In this document: positions 14,784-17,971 of the stretch, piece after piece
Position numbering within the stretch: the first letter of the stretch is position 1
Layout: every line of letters begins with the position of its first letter
NCBI GenBank assembly: GCA_002325645.1
Contig: DCSN01000090.1
Coordinates: 41,454-59,424, forward strand
Length of the DNA: 17,971 bases
Source of the DNA: Pseudanabaena sp. UBA1465
GTDB lineage: Bacteria > Cyanobacteriota > Cyanobacteriia > Pseudanabaenales > Pseudanabaenaceae
Direction: 5' to 3'
The notes under the pieces: model-generated
Seen by the model: the letters and a program-made list of their open reading frames with translations, nothing else
Told to the model about the DNA's origin: nothing
Database searches by the model: none
Made by a program: the position numbers and the translations under genes

Positions 14784-15448
14784 GGAAATTCGCCTAATCC
14801 TTGACGTAGAATTTGTGGATTAAGATCATCGGTAAGATCAAGAATAGTAGAAACTTCGTAACTGTGATCGGAGCCATCATCAACGATTAAATCAACTAAT
14901 TTAGAGAAGTGATCGAATAGTTCCATTTTAGGGATATCACAAACATTCTTCTGTTTTCCACTTTTGGACTGATGACCAAAATCTTCTTCATCAATATCTT
15001 CTTCTGTGAGATTTGCCGATGTAGAAATAATTGGGTTTCCTAAAGCTTCAATAATGGTTTGGGATACACCATGATCGGGAACCCGAATCCCTGTGGTTTT
15101 ACGTTTCGGATTTAATACCAACTTCGGAACCAGTTTAGTCGCAGGTAAAATAAACGTAAACGGTCCGGGAACTAGACTTTTCATGGTGCGATAGTTAGCG
15201 TTGGAGACGATCGCATATTCAGCAATATTCGATAGCGATGAGCATAAAAAGGTCAATGGCTTGTCATTGGACATCTGCTTGAGTTTACGCACCCGTTCAA
15301 TAGCCGACTTGGACATCAAATCACAACCGATCGCATAGACTGTATCCGTTGGATAGAGCATAATCGCGCCATCGCGTAAAGCATTCACGATTTGGGCGAT
15401 CGTGCGTGCTTGTGGATTGTCGGGATGCAGTCGGTGAGTTATTGCCAT
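14774..15448 (-). CDS. yciO: YciO-like Sua5/YrdC family protein
   Basis: 224 residues, ATG start with AAGG 10 bases upstream. The YrdC fold is shown by YPTDTVYAIGCD (32-43), DKPLTFL (62-68), GPFTFILPATKLVP (95-108), KRKTTGIRVP (115-124) and STSAN (142-146). The opening HPDNPQ (8-13) and the final STILDLTDD (200-208) match E. coli YciO better than TsaC. Family members bind ATP, bicarbonate and threonine to make threonylcarbamoyl-AMP for the t6A37 modification of tRNA; YciO itself has only weak or uncertain activity of that kind. An acidic insert (about 147-165, EEDIDEEDFG) is longer than in E. coli. The final residues NR and stop are encoded inside a palindrome. It may be cotranscribed after serS, 97 bases upstream, but two hairpins separate them. 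Confidence 0.88.
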   Translation of the reverse strand: MAITHRLHPDNPQARTIAQIVNALRDGAIMLYPTDTVYAIGCDLMSKSAIERVRKLKQMSNDKPLTFLCSSLSNIAEYAIVSNANYRTMKSLVPGPFTFILPATKLVPKLVLNPKRKTTGIRVPDHGVSQTIIEALGNPIISTSANLTEEDIDEEDFGHQSKSGKQKNVCDIPKMELFDHFSKLVDLIVDDGSDHSYEVSTILDLTDDLNPQILRQGLGEFPNR

Positions 15449-15470
15449 ATTTTCGCCTTGCGATAGTTTT

Positions 15471-15503
15471 TTAGCAAAAGCACGCTGTGCGTGCTTTTGC
15501 TAA
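15471..15503. repeat. 15-bp perfect palindrome before yciO
   Basis: Positions 15471-15485 pair perfectly with 15489-15503; core GCACGC-TGT-GCGTGC. It is 22 bases upstream of the yciO start. The core is the exact reverse complement of that in the next palindrome (15513-15553), while the arms are unrelated. Confidence 0.85.
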
Positions 15504-15512
15504 TTGTCTGCG

Positions 15513-15553
15513 ATTTATAAGAGAAGCACGCACAGCGTGCTTCTCTTATAAAT
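15513..15553. repeat. 19-bp perfect palindrome containing the serS stop
   Basis: Positions 15513-15531 pair perfectly with 15535-15553; core GCACGC-ACA-GCGTGC. The serS TAA (15546-15548) and its last codon lie in the right arm, with the preceding codon partly inside. Only 9 bases separate it from the palindrome at 15471-15503. Confidence 0.85.
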
Positions 15554-16820
15554 ACTGTCTATTGAGTAGAGGTTGTAACACTTCAGGAATTAAAATGCGT
15601 CCGTCAGGTTGCTGATAGTTTTCTAGAATTGCCGACATGGTGCGTCCAACGGCAAGTCCTGAGCCATTGAGCGTGTGTAGAAATTCCGTTCCCTTCTTGC
15701 CCTTACTCTTAAAGCGAATATTGGCACGTCTGGCTTGGAAATCGAGAAAGTTGGAGCAGCTAGAAATTTCGCGATAGGTATTTGCGGCAGGGAGCCATAC
15801 TTCGAGGTCATAGCATTTAGCGGCGCTAAAACCGATATCACCTGTGCAGAGTTCAATCACGCGATAGGGAAGTTGTAAGGCTTGCAAAATTGATTCGGCA
15901 TCGCGGACTAATTTCTCATGCTCTGCTGCCGAATTTTCGGGATGCACAAATTTAACTAGTTCCACTTTGTTGAACTGGTGCAGACGAATCAATCCTCTGG
16001 TGTCGCGTCCATAACTACCTGCTTCACGACGAAAACAGGGTGTATAGGCGCAATGATGCACTGGTAAACTTTCTTCATCAAAGATTTCATCACGGTACAG
16101 GTTGGTGACAGGGACTTCCGCCGTCGGAATCAGCCACAGTTCATCCTCGGCACATTTAAATAAATCTTCCGCAAATTTGGGTAATTGCCCAGTACCTGTC
16201 ATGCTGGCGGTATTCACTAAAAGCGGTGGCGCAACCTCCACATAACTATTATTGGTATGGGTATTCAGCATGAACTGAATTAAGGCGCGTTCGAGGGCAG
16301 CCCCAGCACCGATTAAATTGACAAAACGGGTTTGAGCAATTTTAACGGCGCGTTCAAAGTTGAGAATCCCTAATTTTTCGCCAATTTCCCAATGGGGCAG
16401 GATATCGGTACGGGTAGTTTTATATTCATCGCCCCAACGTCGGATTTCCACATTTTCGGTTTCATTTGCGCCGATGGGAGTGGTTTCACTGGGTAAATTT
16501 GGCAAAGTCATCAAGATGGCATTGCTTTCTTCGCGTAACGTCCTTTCTTTGGGTTCTAGTTCCGCTAATAGTTGTTTGATTTCAGGCGATCGCGCTTTGA
16601 GTGCTTCAATTTCGGCGGCGGGCGCACCTGATTTCATTTTGATGCCAACTTGCTTACCGATGTCATTGCTTTCGGCTTGCAAATGCGATCGCTGAGTTTC
16701 TAATGTCCTAACTTCTTGCTCTAGTTCGACCAATCTACTAATGTCGTAACCTTTGCCTCGGTTGTTGAGGCGAGCTTGTACCTGTTCGGGCTGCGATCGC
16801 ACGAGCTTAATGTCTAACAC
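15546..16820 (-). CDS. serS: Serine--tRNA ligase
   Basis: 424 residues, the usual bacterial length, from a GTG start (MLDIKLVRSQPEQVQ is the typical opening). It charges tRNA(Ser) in the cytoplasm. The N-terminal antiparallel coiled coil that grips the long variable arm of tRNA(Ser) spans about 28-100. The class II catalytic domain follows: TAEVPVTNLYRDE (233-245), motif 2 at 263-283 (FRREAGSYGRDTRG) and motif 3 at 385-403 (NGSGLAVGRTMSAILENYQ). All key residues appear present. No good Shine-Dalgarno sequence precedes the start. The 5' leader carries a composite palindrome whose tail ends 31 bases before the GTG, in the same sense as the gene. The stop codon is inside the palindrome at 15513-15553. 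Confidence 0.97.
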   Translation of the reverse strand: MLDIKLVRSQPEQVQARLNNRGKGYDISRLVELEQEVRTLETQRSHLQAESNDIGKQVGIKMKSGAPAAEIEALKARSPEIKQLLAELEPKERTLREESNAILMTLPNLPSETTPIGANETENVEIRRWGDEYKTTRTDILPHWEIGEKLGILNFERAVKIAQTRFVNLIGAGAALERALIQFMLNTHTNNSYVEVAPPLLVNTASMTGTGQLPKFAEDLFKCAEDELWLIPTAEVPVTNLYRDEIFDEESLPVHHCAYTPCFRREAGSYGRDTRGLIRLHQFNKVELVKFVHPENSAAEHEKLVRDAESILQALQLPYRVIELCTGDIGFSAAKCYDLEVWLPAANTYREISSCSNFLDFQARRANIRFKSKGKKGTEFLHTLNGSGLAVGRTMSAILENYQQPDGRILIPEVLQPLLNRQYL

Positions 16821-16851
16821 GGACTTTTATCTACCTAAACACAATCAGAGC

Positions 16852-16934
16852 ATCATACAGCGCTTTGCGCTTTCTTAAAACCCAGAAATATTTTTGAAAG
16901 CGGCGCTTCGCGCCGCTTTCAAAAATATTTCTGG
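16852..16934 (-). repeat. Composite palindrome with tail, in the serS leader
   Basis: Positions 16882-16906 and 16910-16934 form a perfect 25-bp stem; core GCGGCGC-TTC-GCGCCGC. On the minus strand the 32-base tail (16883 down to 16852) follows, identical to 3308-3339 ahead of aspS and containing the mini-hairpin AGCGCAAAGCGCT. The tail points toward serS. The minus-strand core contains GCGAAGC, a sequence known to form an unusually stable DNA mini-hairpin. Confidence 0.85.
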
Positions 16935-16950
16935 ACTATTTAAAGGATTA

Positions 16951-17003
16951 CAATTAAGAAAATGAGTGGCGGCGCTTCGCGCCGCCACTCATTTTCTTAA
17001 TTG
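16951..17003. repeat. 25-bp perfect palindrome containing the TPR gene stop
   Basis: Positions 16951-16975 and 16979-17003 pair perfectly; core GGCGGCGC-TTC-GCGCCGCC. The TAA of the minus-strand TPR gene (16997-16999) and its last Asn codon lie inside the right arm. It is a probable 3' end of that transcript. It is 16 bases from the composite palindrome at 16852-16934. Confidence 0.87.
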
Positions 17004-17908
17004 CGCCGTACTCTGGGGACTTGGCGGGTAGAGAGATCACTCTCATCGAGAATTTGTTTGACTTGCGGCTGAGCCAAAACTATCTTGACATCTGCAATTA
17101 GGCGATCGCCCCACAGGTTTTCGACTAAATAGGAAACTTTGCCATAGCGCGGATCGATTTTCATCGCTTGCACGGCAAGTTGTACCGCCTTTTCGCGATC
17201 GCCTTTGCGATAAAAAGCCGTAGCAAGAGCAAGGGTTGGCTCGGCGGCTAGAAACTCGACTTTTTCAGCTTGCTTGAGGGAATTTTGCCATTTACCGATC
17301 GCTTGATCAATATTGCCACGCTCATATTCCACCAGCCCAATGTTATTAGTCGCCGCCCAAAATTTTGTATCCAGTACAAGCACGTCATTGTAAATAGTCA
17401 CGGCTTCATCGTAGCGTTTGGTTAAAAAGTAGGCATTGCCTAAATCAAACATTGCTGAAGCAGATTTTGGTTCAATCGATAAACCTTTTTTGAGATTACT
17501 AACCGCTTCAGGATAATTTTTATTACGCAGATAGGCCGCCCCTAGGCTAAATAAAATCGTGGGTTCATCTTTTTTGAGGGTGTTGGCAGTATTTAGCGCG
17601 GCGATCGCCTCAGTATATTTCTCTTGACGGAGATAAATGCTACCTAAAATACCTTGGGTTTGAAAAGCTTTTGGAGCTAGTTGCGCGGCTAAGCGAGCGC
17701 GGGGCAGCGCTAGATCAAACTGCTCAAATTGAGCAAGTTGTGCTGCCTCCCTTGCCAAGTTGAGCGCCTGCTCTTCTAAGTTGCCAAAGTTGATGCGGGT
17801 CGTATGGGGTAGAAGGGCTTGAGCGAGTAGTGGAGAGGCTCCAACGCTAACAGAAGCAAGTATAGACAGCAACCAAATTCGATAACGCACAGGTATAACT
17901 CTTACCAA
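16997..17908 (-). CDS. Secreted or lipid-bilayer-facing TPR repeat protein
   Basis: 303 residues if TTG at 17908 is used. GTG at 17890 gives 297 residues beginning MRYRIWLLSILASVSVG, a cleaner signal peptide with AAGAG 8 bases upstream, and may be the true start. A signal peptide ends at about LLAQA (27-31). At least four to six tetratricopeptide units fill about 46-265, with repeats such as AFQTQGILGSIYLRQEKYTEAIAALN, TILFSLGAAYLRNKNYPEAVSNLKKG and ASAMFDLGNAYFLTKRYDEAVTIYND given here by position: about 81-106, 115-140 and 149-174. The C-terminus is basic (RVRRN). TPR arrays bind protein partners; none is indicated here. The protein probably acts in the periplasm or thylakoid lumen. Related TPR proteins are common in cyanobacteria without a known role. 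Its stop codon lies in a palindrome. Confidence 0.82.
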   Translation of the reverse strand: MVRVIPVRYRIWLLSILASVSVGASPLLAQALLPHTTRINFGNLEEQALNLAREAAQLAQFEQFDLALPRARLAAQLAPKAFQTQGILGSIYLRQEKYTEAIAALNTANTLKKDEPTILFSLGAAYLRNKNYPEAVSNLKKGLSIEPKSASAMFDLGNAYFLTKRYDEAVTIYNDVLVLDTKFWAATNNIGLVEYERGNIDQAIGKWQNSLKQAEKVEFLAAEPTLALATAFYRKGDREKAVQLAVQAMKIDPRYGKVSYLVENLWGDRLIADVKIVLAQPQVKQILDESDLSTRQVPRVRRN

Positions 17909-17971
17909 TTGTGGATATGTATCTTCAAATGATAGCGCTTCTTTATCGAAACCGTAAAAAAGAGATTTACG
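17909..17971. other. Upstream region of the TPR gene
   Basis: A short A/T-rich stretch that should hold the TPR gene promoter. I see no convincing hexamer pair, and the window ends before any upstream gene. Confidence 0.3.

Noticed and set aside
16360..16695. 111-codon open frame on the plus strand inside serS
   Set aside because: Antisense shadow of serS with no family features.
42..17003. CRISPR array made by the repeated GCGGCGC palindromes
   Set aside because: The copies are scattered between genes, not spaced at regular intervals, and the sequence between them is coding. No cas gene is present.
1..17971. tRNA or rRNA genes
   Set aside because: I saw no cloverleaf with a CCA-type end and no rRNA-like stretch on either strand.

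Overview
The window is almost certainly chromosomal DNA of a cyanobacterium. The octamer GCGATCGC (HIP1) occurs about thirty times in 18 kb. The genes are cyanobacterial-type, including a XisH-XisI pair and several GTG or TTG starts. Many intergenic gaps carry long perfect palindromes built around GCGGCGC-NNN-GCGCCGC. HIP1 plus these palindromes reminds me of Pseudanabaena, but that genus call is inference and was not checked.

Layout: (1) 88-939 (-) is a membrane-anchored MtfA-type zinc peptidase, divergent from 1132-3126 (+), a large SPFH/flotillin-like protein. (2) 3407-5203 (+) is aspS, convergent on 5248-7818 (-), a fused radical SAM/DUF2344 protein of unknown substrate; a short bidirectional terminator lies between them. 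(3) 7932-10306 (-) is an accessory cassette read in the order DNA methyltransferase with a C-terminal Mrr-like nuclease domain, xisH, xisI. The methyltransferase has an AT-rich central block that fits a swapped target-recognition domain. (4) 10552-12990 (-) is ppsA, followed by a 417-base gap holding the last 40 codons of a cutA gene. (5) 13408-14727 (+) is a leuC-type [4Fe-4S] dehydratase. (6) Four minus-strand units follow: yciO/Sua5-like, serS, and a secreted TPR protein that is upstream of both in transcription order, with palindromes separating them.

Most genes are housekeeping: tRNA charging (aspS, serS), a YrdC-family protein, leucine biosynthesis, PEP formation. They are single-gene units; the methyltransferase-xisH-xisI cluster is the only obvious operon.

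The most unusual signal is a family of long, near-perfect hairpins. Simple hairpins sit at 3' ends of genes, and in four cases a stop codon lies inside or at the edge of the palindrome. Composite hairpins add a conserved 32-base tail containing a second mini-hairpin. These occur in the 5' leaders of mtfA, aspS (two in tandem) and serS, always pointing toward the downstream gene. The arms differ at every locus yet remain self-complementary. I could not run searches, so genus, family and novelty statements are from memory and reading alone.
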